A DNA stretch of 64,000 nucleotides, taken from NCBI GenBank assembly GCA_001604105.1, contig LVAQ01000015.1, forward strand, positions 1 to 64,000. Direction: 5' to 3'. A program made the position numbers and the translations under genes. Under the pieces are notes generated by a model. It saw only the letters and a program-made list of their open reading frames with translations. It had not been told where the DNA came from and made no database searches. Below, piece after piece: positions 26,447 through 35,236 of this stretch. Source of the DNA: Clostridiales bacterium Firm_11 (GTDB lineage Bacteria > Bacillota > Clostridia > Christensenellales > Aristaeellaceae). The stretch's first letter is position 1; each line of letters starts with the position of its first letter.

Positions 26447-26803
26447 ACGCTCCCGCCAGCAGAAGATATAAAGAAGCTGGAAAGACGCGTAAAGCGAGAG
26501 GCGAAAAATCTGGCTGAATCTACAGGGCGCTTTTCTTTTGATGAAAACGACAAAACCAAACCATCAGAGAATTGATATGGGAATGAGCATACTTTCTTCA
26601 CACTGTAACAAATCTCCTATATGGCTAGCCTTAACCACCCTCAAGGCAAGCCAAACGGCGTAAAAACCTACATCATAAGTCTGTGCAGGAGAAAATGGAA
26701 TCAAAACGCCCGCCTCCTGTTTTCACCCCCCCAAAACCGTGTATCCTATCCATACCCCCGAAAACCCGACCACCCAAAAGACCGAAAGGAAAGGTTCCAA
26801 ACC

Positions 26804-27940
26804 ATGAAAGCCATCGTCAATGCCAGTATCCTTACAGGCGGAGCGTTCCGCACGCAGCAGGCACTGTTGTTTACCGATCACATCCTTGGCCTTGTGGATA
26901 CCCCGCCGGAGGGCACGCAGATCATCGACGCCAAGGGCGGGTATGTTTCCGCGGGGCTCATGGATGTGCACATTCACGGCTTTGGCGGCCGTGAAGCAGG
27001 CGATGTGGGCGCAGATGAACTGCTGCTGATGAGCCGCGAACTGGCAAAGCACGGCGTAACCGCCTGGCTGCCCACGGTCAGTTGCCTGGCATGGGAACGT
27101 TACGCACAGGTGCTTACGGATATCGGCACGGCCAAACGCGCATCTTTCGCGCCGGATTTTGACGGCGCGCGCATTTTGGGCGCGCACGTGGAAGGCCCCT
27201 TCCTGAACCGCGAAAAAAGCGGCGCGCAGAATCCCGCGCACATCATCCCGCCGGATTGGGCACGCATCAAGCCCCTGCTTGCGGATGTACGGCTGATCAC
27301 CGTCGCCCCCGAAGGGGAAGGCGCGCCCGAGCTGATCCGCAATCTGGTGCGCGCAGGGGTCACGGTGTCCATCGGGCATACAAACGCCACGTTCGAGCAG
27401 GCGCTGGAAGGCATTCAGGCGGGTGCAACCCATGCCACCCACACCTTCAACGCCATGCCCAGCCTGCTGCACCGCCAGCCCGGCGTGTTGGGCGCGGTGC
27501 TGGGCGACCCGCGCGTATATTGTGAAATCATCGCCGATGGTTTCCATGTGCACCCCTCGCTGCTATCCATGGCCGCCGCGCTCAAGGGGAATAAGCTTGT
27601 GCTGGTGAGCGATTCCATCCGTTTCTCCGGCCTGCCGGACGGGCAATACACCATTGCCGATCAAACCGTGACGGTCAGCGGCGTGGAATGCCGCCTGCCG
27701 GATGGCACCATCGCGGGCAGCACGCTCACGATGGATCGCGCGGTGCGCAACATGCAAAGCTTTGGCGGGCTTACGCTCGCGCAGGCATTAACGGTCGCAT
27801 CGCAAAGCCCCGCCGCCTCCATCGGCGAAGCGACGCGCGGGCAGCTGGCGCCGGGGTATGCGGCGGATATCGCCGTGTTTACAGGCGACATGCAACCCCT
27901 GATGACCTTTGTGGGCGGCAATCTGGTCTGGCAGGGGTAA
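26804..27940 (+). CDS. nagA: N-acetylglucosamine-6-phosphate deacetylase NagA
   Basis: 378 residues from ATG at 26804 (GGAAAGG nine bases upstream); a longer upstream frame has no start signal. Amidohydrolase barrel with GLMDVHIHGFGG (metal His-x-His), GAHVEGPFLN (metal Glu), VTVSIGHTNATFEQA (metal His), GATHATHTFNAMP (metal His) and LVSDSIRF (catalytic Asp). Converts GlcNAc-6-P to glucosamine-6-P plus acetate. No nagB follows; the gene stands alone before a hairpin-rich gap. Confidence 0.95.
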   Translation: MKAIVNASILTGGAFRTQQALLFTDHILGLVDTPPEGTQIIDAKGGYVSAGLMDVHIHGFGGREAGDVGADELLLMSRELAKHGVTAWLPTVSCLAWERYAQVLTDIGTAKRASFAPDFDGARILGAHVEGPFLNREKSGAQNPAHIIPPDWARIKPLLADVRLITVAPEGEGAPELIRNLVRAGVTVSIGHTNATFEQALEGIQAGATHATHTFNAMPSLLHRQPGVLGAVLGDPRVYCEIIADGFHVHPSLLSMAAALKGNKLVLVSDSIRFSGLPDGQYTIADQTVTVSGVECRLPDGTIAGSTLTMDRAVRNMQSFGGLTLAQALTVASQSPAASIGEATRGQLAPGYAADIAVFTGDMQPLMTFVGGNLVWQG

Positions 27941-28105
27941 GGTACGGCAGGGGGCAAAACCCCATGCCCCTGCGCCAACCGGTGAACCCCTTGGGTGCGT
28001 TTTGCCGAAACCCAGCGCCGCCCGTAGCGGCGCAGCCGCGCCAGTGCGCAGGCAGCGCTCAAGGCGCGATGCGTCCAGCGGTATAGCGCCCAGCCAACGC
28101 GTATA

Positions 28106-28143
28106 GCAAAGCCCCGCATGTGGAATGTGCGGGGCTTTGCTTG
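28106..28143 (+). terminator. rho-independent-type hairpin
   Basis: Perfect 13-bp stem GCAAAGCCCCGCA / TGCGGGGCTTTGC with a nine-base loop, followed by a weak T-containing tract. Probably ends nagA transcripts, though 166 bases past its stop. Confidence 0.65.
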
Positions 28144-28317
28144 TAAAAACCCGGGTTGGGTTCTGCCATCGCTCGCTTGCTAGCCCTGCGGGCTGTTTGC
28201 CCGCTTTCGATGATGTTTGGCGCGTAGGCCACTTGGGTTCCACCCCAAACCCCGGCGGGGTTTCACCCCTGCACCCTGACCAGAGTTACCAGCCCTGGAA
28301 CCGCTTTTTGATAGCCT

Positions 28318-28346
28318 AGCCCCGCCCGTTCCGCGTGCGGGGCTTT
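28318..28346 (+). terminator. second GC hairpin before perR
   Basis: Eight-bp stem AGCCCCGC/GCGGGGCT followed by TT. Related in sequence to the hairpin at 28106. The two bracket the GC repeat element. Confidence 0.45.
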
Positions 28347-28434
28347 GCCGTGCCCGCGTTCACTCGCGCCTATGCGCACATCCATATCTTCGCCCGCGCA
28401 CCCAACGTATCACCAGAAAATTTTCCGCAAGTTA

Positions 28435-28462
28435 TTGACATCTAACTGAAACCTGTTATAAT
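28435..28462 (+). promoter_or_regulatory. consensus promoter of perR
   Basis: Perfect TTGACA (28435-28440) and TATAAT (28457-28462) hexamers with a 16-base spacer, 42 bases before the perR ATG. Confidence 0.9.
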
Positions 28463-28464
28463 AA

Positions 28465-28479
28465 CGATAATCATTATTA
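28465..28479 (+). promoter_or_regulatory. Fur/PerR-type operator
   Basis: CGATAATCATTATTA is a 7-1-7 inverted repeat close to the Fur-family consensus TGATAATNATTATCA (two mismatches) and similar to the PerR box. It lies just after the -10 hexamer, where bound repressor would block initiation, so perR is probably autoregulated. Confidence 0.85.
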
Positions 28480-28503
28480 TTTAATGATGCAGGAGGTGGA
28501 GGG

Positions 28504-28899
28504 ATGAGCAAACGTTTCAGCGCCCAGCGCGAAAGGATACAGGCCGCGCTTGCTACGTTGGATCACCCGACCGCCGCGCAGGTGTATGACCATGTACGCA
28601 TAGCGTACCCGCAAATCAGCCTTGGCACGGTGTACCGTAACCTGAGCACCATGGCCGCCGAGGGGCAGGTGTTGCGCCTATCTTTCCCCAGCGCGCCGGA
28701 TCGGTTTGACTGCAACACGGCCGAGCATTGCCATGCCGCCTGCCAAGGGTGCGGCCGCATCTTCGATACGGACGATACCCTCCCCGCCCAACTGCTTACG
28801 CAGCTGGACGCGGCGGTAGAACAGGCAACCGGCATACGGGTGGAAGCTCGCGTGATGCTCTTTCGCGGATGGTGCGCCGATTGCCGCACAACCCACTAG
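28504..28899 (+). CDS. perR: peroxide-responsive Fur-family repressor PerR
   Basis: 131 residues, ATG start with AGGAGG upstream. Winged-helix domain (ISLGTVYRNLSTMAAEG recognition helix) then dimerisation domain. All five Fe/Mn ligands of Bacillus subtilis PerR can be matched: H21, D69, H75, H77, D88. The Asp at the last site, rather than Glu, favours PerR over Fur. Zinc site: C80-x2-C83 and C124-x2-C127. PerR senses peroxide by oxidation of histidines at the Fe site. It is followed by ahpC and a TrxR-like gene, a typical PerR regulon, and preceded by a Fur/PerR box. Confidence 0.92.
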   Translation: MSKRFSAQRERIQAALATLDHPTAAQVYDHVRIAYPQISLGTVYRNLSTMAAEGQVLRLSFPSAPDRFDCNTAEHCHAACQGCGRIFDTDDTLPAQLLTQLDAAVEQATGIRVEARVMLFRGWCADCRTTH

Positions 28900-28979
28900 C
28901 CCTTTCCCATCCGGCGCGGAACACGCCCGTACCCCGGGCGCCATCCCCGCCCCAAACAAACATAAGGAGGAAAACAAAC

Positions 28980-29543
28980 ATGTCGCTTATCAACAAAGAG
29001 GTAGCCGATTTTAGCGTCAAAGCCTTCGTAAATGGTGATTTTCAGGATGTAACCAAGGCGGATCTGCTTGGCAAATGGTCGGTCTTTGTATTCTATCCCG
29101 CGGATTTCACCTTCGTTTGCCCCACAGAGCTTGCCGATCTGGCGGATCATTACGCCGAGTTTACCAAAATCGGCGCGGAGGTGTACTCCGTTTCCACCGA
29201 TACGCACTTTGTGCATAAAGCATGGCACGACGCATCCGAGACCATCCGCAAGATTCGTTTCCCCATGCTGGCCGACCCCACCGCCAAGCTGGCGCGCGAT
29301 TTTGACGTCTTCATTGAAGAAGAGGGGCTGGCGCTGCGCGGCAGCTTTGTGGTGAACCCCGAAGGCAAAATCGTTTCCTATGAAGTGAACGCCAATAACA
29401 TCGGGCGCGAAGCCGCCGAGCTGCTGCGCAAGGTGCAGGCCGCCCAGTTTGTGGCCGCCCATGGCGATCAGGTATGCCCCGCCAAGTGGCGCCCGGGCGC
29501 AGAAACCTTGAAACCAAGCCTTGACCTTGTGGGGAAGATTTAA
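28980..29543 (+). CDS. ahpC: alkyl hydroperoxide reductase AhpC (peroxiredoxin)
   Basis: 187 residues from ATG at 28980 (AAGGAGG nine bases upstream). Peroxidatic Cys47 in FTFVCPTE and resolving cysteine in GDQVCPAKW near residue 167, so a typical 2-Cys Prx1/AhpC. Reduces H2O2 and organic peroxides and is re-reduced by the AhpF-like protein encoded two bases downstream. 80 bp after perR, and likely in one PerR-controlled unit. Confidence 0.97.
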   Translation: MSLINKEVADFSVKAFVNGDFQDVTKADLLGKWSVFVFYPADFTFVCPTELADLADHYAEFTKIGAEVYSVSTDTHFVHKAWHDASETIRKIRFPMLADPTAKLARDFDVFIEEEGLALRGSFVVNPEGKIVSYEVNANNIGREAAELLRKVQAAQFVAAHGDQVCPAKWRPGAETLKPSLDLVGKI

Positions 29544-29545
29544 CG

Positions 29546-31171
29546 ATGAAAAACGAGCTGTTTGATTTGATTATCATCGGCGCAGGCAGCGCGGGTATGA
29601 CGGCCGGCATTTATGCCGGCCGCGCCCGCCTCAAGACGCTGATACTGGATCGCAGCTCCGCGGGCGGGCAGATTAAGATCACCTCGGACGTGGAAAACTA
29701 TCCGGGCGTGCTGCACGCTTCCGGCGCGGAGCTGAGCGAAACCATGCGTAAGCAGGCGGAGAACTTCGGCGTTGCGTTCCGCCAAACCGTGGTGGAAAAG
29801 GTAGATTTCACGGGGGATATCAAAAAGATATACACCGTGGACGGCATGTATGAAGCCCTGGCCGTGCTGGTGGCAACCGGCGCCGTGCCCCGGAAACTGG
29901 GCTTTGTGGGCGAGGAAGCGTTCCAGGGGCGCGGTATTGGCTATTGCGCCACGTGCGACGGGGAGTTTTTCTCCGGCCTGGATGTATTTGTGGTGGGCGC
30001 GGGCTTTGCGGCGGCCGAAGAATCCATGTTCCTCACCCGCTATGCCCGCAAAGTGACCGTAATCGCGCGGGAGCCGGAGTTCACCTGCTCCAAAATGATT
30101 GCCGAGCGCGTGCTGGCGCACCCGAAGATCGAAGTCAAATTCCATACCGAGCTGCTGGAAGTCACTGGAGAAACCATGCTTGCCGCCGCGAAATTCATCA
30201 ACAACCAAACCGGGGAATCCTGGGTGTATACGCCGCCCGCGGGCGAGACCTTCGGCGTGTTTGTGTTTGTGGGCTATATGCCGCAAACGACCGAGTATCG
30301 GGATCAGCTGCGCGTGGATCAATATGGCTACATCCCCACGGATGAAAGCATGCGCACCAATGTGGACGGCGTGTACGCCGCGGGCGATGTGCGCCCCAAG
30401 GAGCTGCGGCAGCTGGTAACCGCCGTTGCCGATGGCGCCATTGCCGCCACCAACGCGGAGCGCTACATCGCCCGCAAGCGGGAATTACTGGGGCTTCACC
30501 ATGAGGAGCAGCCGCCGGCCACCGCCGCGCCCGCCCAAGCCGTGTTTGACGAAGCCACCCGCGGGCAGCTGGAAGGCATTCTGAGCCGTTTTGAAAAACC
30601 GGTACAGCTTGTGACCGTGCTGGATGACAGCGCGGATTGGAGCGCGGAGCTCAAGGCGTTTGCCACCGAGTTTGTATCGCTGTCGGATAAACTCAGCGTG
30701 CGTTTCCTGCAAAAAGGGGAAGACCCCGCGCTGGAGCAGCAGCTGAACATCACGCTGTACCCCGCGATGGTCGTACTGCGGGGGGATGGCAGCCCCACGG
30801 GCGTGCAGTTCCACGGCATCCCGGGCGGGCATGAGATCAACTCCTTCATTCTGGCGCTGTACAACACCGCGGGCCCGGGGCAGCAGGTGAGTGAGGAATC
30901 CCTTGCCAAGCTGCGCGCGGTGGATAAGCCCGTGAACATCAAGGTGGGCGTTTCCCTGTCCTGCACCTTCTGCCCGGATGTCGTCACGCTTACGCAGCTC
31001 ATGGCCATCCAAAACCCGCTGGTGCAGGCGGAGATGATCGACGTGGCACGCTACCCCGCCTTCAAAAACCAGTACGCCATCATGAGCGTACCGGCCATTG
31101 TGGTCAATGATGCGCAAGTCACCTTCGGCAAACGCAACCTGGATCAGCTGGTAGCACTGGCACAAGGCTGA
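29546..31171 (+). CDS. AhpF-like reductase with permuted domain order (TrxR then Trx-fold)
   Basis: 541 residues, ATG two bases after the ahpC stop. Residues 1-310 are a thioredoxin-reductase-like flavoprotein: FAD motif GAGSAGMTAGIYAGRA, redox pair C134-x2-C137 in GYCATCDG, NAD(P) motif VVGAGFAAAEE and FAD motif VYAAGDVRPKELRQ. A linker rich in Ala/Pro leads to a C-terminal (residues about 345-541) double thioredoxin-fold module resembling the N-terminal domain of AhpF, with its own redox pair C473-x2-C476 (SCTFCPD). Classical AhpF has the reverse order. It probably transfers electrons from NAD(P)H to AhpC. Ends with a strong terminator. Confidence 0.88.
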   Translation: MKNELFDLIIIGAGSAGMTAGIYAGRARLKTLILDRSSAGGQIKITSDVENYPGVLHASGAELSETMRKQAENFGVAFRQTVVEKVDFTGDIKKIYTVDGMYEALAVLVATGAVPRKLGFVGEEAFQGRGIGYCATCDGEFFSGLDVFVVGAGFAAAEESMFLTRYARKVTVIAREPEFTCSKMIAERVLAHPKIEVKFHTELLEVTGETMLAAAKFINNQTGESWVYTPPAGETFGVFVFVGYMPQTTEYRDQLRVDQYGYIPTDESMRTNVDGVYAAGDVRPKELRQLVTAVADGAIAATNAERYIARKRELLGLHHEEQPPATAAPAQAVFDEATRGQLEGILSRFEKPVQLVTVLDDSADWSAELKAFATEFVSLSDKLSVRFLQKGEDPALEQQLNITLYPAMVVLRGDGSPTGVQFHGIPGGHEINSFILALYNTAGPGQQVSEESLAKLRAVDKPVNIKVGVSLSCTFCPDVVTLTQLMAIQNPLVQAEMIDVARYPAFKNQYAIMSVPAIVVNDAQVTFGKRNLDQLVALAQG

Positions 31172-31178
31172 AAAAAAC

Positions 31179-31224
31179 GCACAAAAACACCCGGCGGGCT
31201 TGCGTCCGCCGGGTGTTTTTGTGC
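31179..31224 (+). terminator. strong rho-independent terminator of the peroxide operon
   Basis: Perfect 19-bp stem (31179-31197 with 31206-31224), eight-base loop, with TTTTT inside the 3' arm. Ends perR-ahpC-reductase transcription eight bases past the stop. Confidence 0.93.
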
Positions 31225-31654
31225 GCCTGCGCGTGATGGGCGTGCTTTGCCATGGGTTATCATTTTGCTTGCATCAGGGGCTTTCTGCACGGTGCAGGTT
31301 CATCGCATGCAGTATGTTGCTGCGGTTGCCAAACGCGCGCCGTTACCGGTAGCCGCAATGCCCGGCGGTATCCTGCCCGTGGCAAAGCACAGCGCCGCGC
31401 GCGGTATTTGCGCATTTCCCAAAAGCCTTTTTGCACATCGGTTTCCCCGCTGCATCCCAAATAACTGGCGGTATTCCTGAAAGAAATCTCTTTTATTCAA
31501 GGAATTATGGTTGTTCATGTTTAATACTATTATACGAAAACCATCCGAAAACAGCACCGTATGCAAACCATGAAAACCGCCTTAGCCTGCCAAAGGGCGC
31601 AAGGCAAGCATAGCTACCGTGAAGCACGCGAACGCGGATGGGAGGCGAGGGTTT
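31225..31654. other. gene-free gap upstream of the GGDEF gene
   Basis: No gene recognised. An AT-rich stretch at 31485-31560 with TTATGG (31505-31510), 17 bases, TATTAT is a weak promoter candidate for the GGDEF gene. Confidence 0.3.
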
Positions 31655-32836
31655 ATGGATACCTTCCTGCGGATTGATATCAACCTGTTCGCCACCGTAT
31701 TTTTGATGATCGTGCTTTTTCTCGCCTATCAAAAGCTGGATCATCAAAACGCGTTCAATCGGCTGTTTTTCTTGGGCTGCATCCTCATCATCGCCATGAA
31801 CACGTTTGAGGCCATTACCTGCATCATCAACAACCAGCCCGCGCTCCAGTATCGCGTATTATCTACGCTCCTGCATTTTTTCCTGTTTGGGTTTGCCCCT
31901 ATCATCACGCTGTATTGGTACCTCCTGGCGGATTCGCTCACTACCTATGGCGAAGTGCGCCAGCTCAAAGCCGCGTGGCCGCTGTGGCTTCCCATATGGT
32001 TAACGCTGCTGCTTACGCTGCTCTCGCCCCTGCTGCATACAATATTCTATATCGACGCGCAGGGCGTATACCATCGCGGCTTTCTGTTTCCCCTGATCAT
32101 GACTGTTTCTTACAGCTATCTTTTATCCGGCTTCGCTTTGCTTTTCAAGCGCAAGCGAAACATCCGCCGAACCGATTTTCTGTTCCTGACGCTGTTTTGC
32201 CTCATGCCCATTACCGGCGGGCTAGTGCAGGGCTTCCTGTACGGCGTACTGCTGTTATGGCCCAGCAGCGCCTGCGCGCTGGCTATCCTGTACATGTACC
32301 TGCAAGAACGCATGGTGCAGCTTGACAGCCTTACCGGGGCATGGACGCGCGCATCCTTTGAAAGTTATTTAACCCAAAGGCTGCGCACCAACGACCGCAA
32401 ACCCTTTGGCATCATTTTTCTGGATATTGACAACCTGAAGCAGATCAACGACCTGCACGGGCACAACGAAGGAGACGCGGCCATCAGAGCCGCCACCCAG
32501 ACCATCCAAAGCGTGCTGCGCAAAGGCGATGCAATCGCCCGCCTGGGCGGGGATGAGTTTGCCATTGTCGCAAACCTTCGCGATATGCCATCCCTCGTTA
32601 AGCTGGTAGCGCGCATCGGCAAGGCGATTACCGCTTACAACCAAACCGCCGGCAAGCCTTACGCGCTTTCCTTAAGCATGGGCGCGGATATATTTGTAGA
32701 TGACGCGCAAACCAGCGTGGAAAACATTCTGGAGCGCGTGGACTGGCTGATGTACACGGAAAAGCGCCGCAAAAAGGGAGAAAGCAGCGACCCCCCCTCG
32801 CGCCGCAGTACCGATGCGCCCGCGAACGAAGGGTAA
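31655..32836 (+). CDS. membrane GGDEF-domain diguanylate cyclase
   Basis: 393 residues from ATG at 31655 (GGGAGG nine bases upstream). Seven hydrophobic segments in residues about 6-215 (7TM-type sensor region), then a GGDEF domain starting LDSLTGAWTRASFESYL, with FLDIDNLKQINDLHGHNEGDAAI and intact active loop LGGDEFAIV. Should make cyclic-di-GMP from GTP. No I-site (RxxD) is obvious in the usual place. The C-terminus is charged and low complexity. Convergent with the next gene, with the 95-bp array between. Confidence 0.88.
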   Translation: MDTFLRIDINLFATVFLMIVLFLAYQKLDHQNAFNRLFFLGCILIIAMNTFEAITCIINNQPALQYRVLSTLLHFFLFGFAPIITLYWYLLADSLTTYGEVRQLKAAWPLWLPIWLTLLLTLLSPLLHTIFYIDAQGVYHRGFLFPLIMTVSYSYLLSGFALLFKRKRNIRRTDFLFLTLFCLMPITGGLVQGFLYGVLLLWPSSACALAILYMYLQERMVQLDSLTGAWTRASFESYLTQRLRTNDRKPFGIIFLDIDNLKQINDLHGHNEGDAAIRAATQTIQSVLRKGDAIARLGGDEFAIVANLRDMPSLVKLVARIGKAITAYNQTAGKPYALSLSMGADIFVDDAQTSVENILERVDWLMYTEKRRKKGESSDPPSRRSTDAPANEG

Positions 32837-32848
32837 GGTTCCTAATCA

Positions 32849-33375
32849 GGCTGACCATCCCTACCAGCGCGGGTTGTGCTGCAAGCGCCTTTCCAATGGG
32901 CTGCATACGATTCACCCGCAGCCAAAGAGCAAAGTACCCTTTTGGGCTAACCATCCCTACCAGTGCGGGATGCTACGCAGCCCCTTGCGAATGGGCTGCG
33001 TACAATTCACTCGTAACCAAAGGGCAAAGTACCCTTATAGGCTGCCTTCCCTGCCAGCGCGGGTTATGCCGCAAGCCTCTTGCGAATGGGCTGCGTACAA
33101 TTCACCCGTAACCAAAGAGCAAAGTACCCTTTTGGGCTGCCTTCTCTACCAGCGCGGGGTGCTATGCAGCCCCTTGCGAATGGGCTGCGTACAATTCACC
33201 CGTAACCAAAGAGCAAAGTACCCTTTTGGGCTGCCCATCCCTGCCAGCGCGGGGTGCTATGCAGCCCCTTGCGAATGGGCTGCGTACGATGCGCCCGCAA
33301 CTGCATGGTAAAATACCCTTTGCAGGCCGCATGCCATACATGCGAAGGTTATGCTGCAAGCCCCTTTCCAATGGG
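32849..33375. repeat. tandem array of 95-bp units
   Basis: AAAGTACCCT or variants recur at 32931, 33026, 33121, 33215 and 33310 (period 95, once 94), with a degenerate last unit to about 33375. The centre of each unit has the inverted pair GCAGCCC...GGGCTGC around a nine-base loop. Middle units are most alike, edges more diverged. No gene in this convergent gap (32837-33454). Confidence 0.92.
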
Positions 33376-33454
33376 CTTCCTTCGCGCCATCGCAGGCATG
33401 GCCGCGCCAGCCCGCAACCGCACAGGCAAGCAGGCGGTTACCGCGCTCCCGCCG

Positions 33455-34771
33455 CTATGCTTGCAGCCCACGCTTGCGCAATTCCGCCGCGATGCTGTCC
33501 AGCAACCCCTCCGGCAGCTCTGCCTTATGGAAACGCCGTATCGCCTGTGCAACCTCAGAGAGAACATCGTCCGGAAGCATGGCCTGCCGTGCCGGATCCG
33601 CCAGTTGTTCCAGAAAAGAAGCGCCTCCATCGTCGGGATGCTCTTCATCATCCTGTGTGGTCATATGCTCATAAAAATCTTGCAGCAATTCTGCCAGCAA
33701 CGGCAGGCTCTTCTTTTTTTGAAGGGGAATCTGCAGCTGCTTGGCAATATCCTTAATCAACGCGAAGGTGCGGTCGTTTCGTACTTCGATGCGCACGGGC
33801 ATCCCTGCTTCTTCTATGAGCGACAGCAGGGCTTCGCCAAGCTGCGGGGCATATGAATCCGCCTGATCGGTAATTGTCATATGCAGCGGTTGTTCCCTGA
33901 GCATATCAACCACCATCAGCAGATAAGGGAAGTAAGGGGCTTTGCGCGGCTCGATACTGTCATCGCCATCCGGGGCGGGGTCATCCTGCTGCCGCATCGC
34001 GGTGGGGTACATGGCCACATCACATGCCCATGGATGCCCCGCGGCGCGCCGCTGCCCAAGGCTTGCTTTGCCGGAAGTCGTTTTTGCCTTGCTCGGCGGG
34101 GCTCTGCGGATGCTTGCCAGCCGCAGTTCATCCGTGACCGCCGCCACCGGGTATACGATGGGCTGCGGGTCCGGCAGCATGTGCGCTGTCCACACCCAAC
34201 GCTTGCCTTTCTTTGTTAGAAGCGGGATGGAGTGGTCAAACGGCTCCATATCCAGAAAACCCATCGATTCCGGGTAACGATTCTCCAATTTATCGGCGAC
34301 TTCCATACACGCCTGAAGCCCTTCCAGCAGGTGCGTCTGCTCCTTCTCATCCTCCAGGTACCATGGAAAGTAATGCGGCAGAAAACGCCGAAACTGCGGG
34401 TACGCGTTCTTCCCGCGAGGTGTAATGCCATTGGCCTTGCAATAGCGCCGCACCTCCGCCAGTTCCCGCGGGCGCAGCTCTTCCCTGCTCACAAAGGAGC
34501 ACATCAAGCAGTTTTGCGAGAACGCGCGCTCATGTTTTTCAAATTCTTCCAACCCGTCGCGCTTCATGCCCATGAGGCGATACGCCGCCAGCCCCTCTTC
34601 GCCGGGGTATACGGCCAGCGCCAGATGCTCGCCCATGATGCCCATGACGCAGCAATAGCCGATGGTGCCATCCGCATGCTGGATAGCGAAAATTTGGGAA
34701 TCGTATAATTGATGCCAGAGTTTGGTTTTGCGAAAAGCAAAGGCTGCTTGATACAGGGCGTCAGAAATCAT
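33455..34771 (-). CDS. uncharacterised protein, DUF7309/DUF6930-like
   Basis: 438 residues, ATG start with GGAGG six bases upstream. N-terminal part (FAFRKTKLWHQLYDSQIFAIQ, GTIGYCCVMGIMGEHLALAVYPGEEGLAAYR) and C-terminal part (PYFPYLLMVVDMLREQPLHM, MPVRIEVRNDRTFALIKDIAKQL) recall the DUF7309/DUF6930 proteins, which have no known function. No TM segments or catalytic motif. Two central cysteines (NCLMC). Stand-alone gene, convergent with the GGDEF gene. Confidence 0.6.
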   Translation of the reverse strand: MISDALYQAAFAFRKTKLWHQLYDSQIFAIQHADGTIGYCCVMGIMGEHLALAVYPGEEGLAAYRLMGMKRDGLEEFEKHERAFSQNCLMCSFVSREELRPRELAEVRRYCKANGITPRGKNAYPQFRRFLPHYFPWYLEDEKEQTHLLEGLQACMEVADKLENRYPESMGFLDMEPFDHSIPLLTKKGKRWVWTAHMLPDPQPIVYPVAAVTDELRLASIRRAPPSKAKTTSGKASLGQRRAAGHPWACDVAMYPTAMRQQDDPAPDGDDSIEPRKAPYFPYLLMVVDMLREQPLHMTITDQADSYAPQLGEALLSLIEEAGMPVRIEVRNDRTFALIKDIAKQLQIPLQKKKSLPLLAELLQDFYEHMTTQDDEEHPDDGGASFLEQLADPARQAMLPDDVLSEVAQAIRRFHKAELPEGLLDSIAAELRKRGLQA

Positions 34772-35236
34772 AAGGCACCTCCACTACCACCAAAAGGGCA
34801 TGTGCTATGCTGCGCATTCATTTGTCAGCCGCGCAGCGGTTGCTATCATAATAGCAGAAACCGCGCGATATGTCACTGCCTGCTGGGGGGGAGGGTTGGT
34901 AAAACCGTATGACCCCCGCCGCAACCCCTCTCCTCCCTATCCCCCCCTTGACGATTCCGGACAATCGTTGTACAATACAAGCAAATCCATCAGGGGGTGA
35001 CTGTTTGTTATCGGTTCTGTAAAGGGCGCTGGCATTTCCATATTCTCAGGCGACCGCATGATCGCTTGTTTATGGCGTGCCATGTTTGATACAGATCGAT
35101 AGCCGGCAGTCCGTCATAGCGGTACTGTGGGCATAGCGTGGTCTATGTCTTTTTGTTTTGTACCAAACAAGCGCCAGTTTCTCACTCATGCGCGAAGCTG
35201 CACACTGCTGCCCAATACCATGAGGAGAGATACACC
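34772..35236. other. gap with promoter and ~260-base leader before the MutS2-like gene
   Basis: Contains the promoter at 34948-34976. Between it and the TTG start at 35237 there is a leader of about 255 bases in which I see neither a riboswitch nor a convincing leader peptide. GGGGGTGACTG at 34993 could allow a short GTG-initiated peptide. Confidence 0.4.
34948..34976 (+). promoter_or_regulatory. promoter upstream of the MutS2-like gene
   Basis: TTGACG (34948-34953), 17-base spacer, TACAAT (34971-34976). Good match to sigma-A; likely drives the MutS2-like gene. Confidence 0.7.

Larger units (their letters stand above)
27941..28434. repeat. hairpin-rich gap with GC repeat element
   Basis: No gene between nagA and perR. 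It holds a weak hairpin at 27948-27973 after nagA, two similar terminator-like hairpins (listed separately) and between them, at 28231-28302, a GC palindrome cluster (GGTTCCACCCCAAACC..., AAACCCCGGCGGGGTTT) whose reverse complement resembles the segment at 39651-39710 over some 50 bases, and more weakly the one at 18986-19073. Confidence 0.65.

Noticed and set aside
34977..35236. Riboswitch or T-box in the MutS2-like leader
   Set aside because: No T-box motif, specifier-like loop or terminator/antiterminator pair could be recognised by eye.
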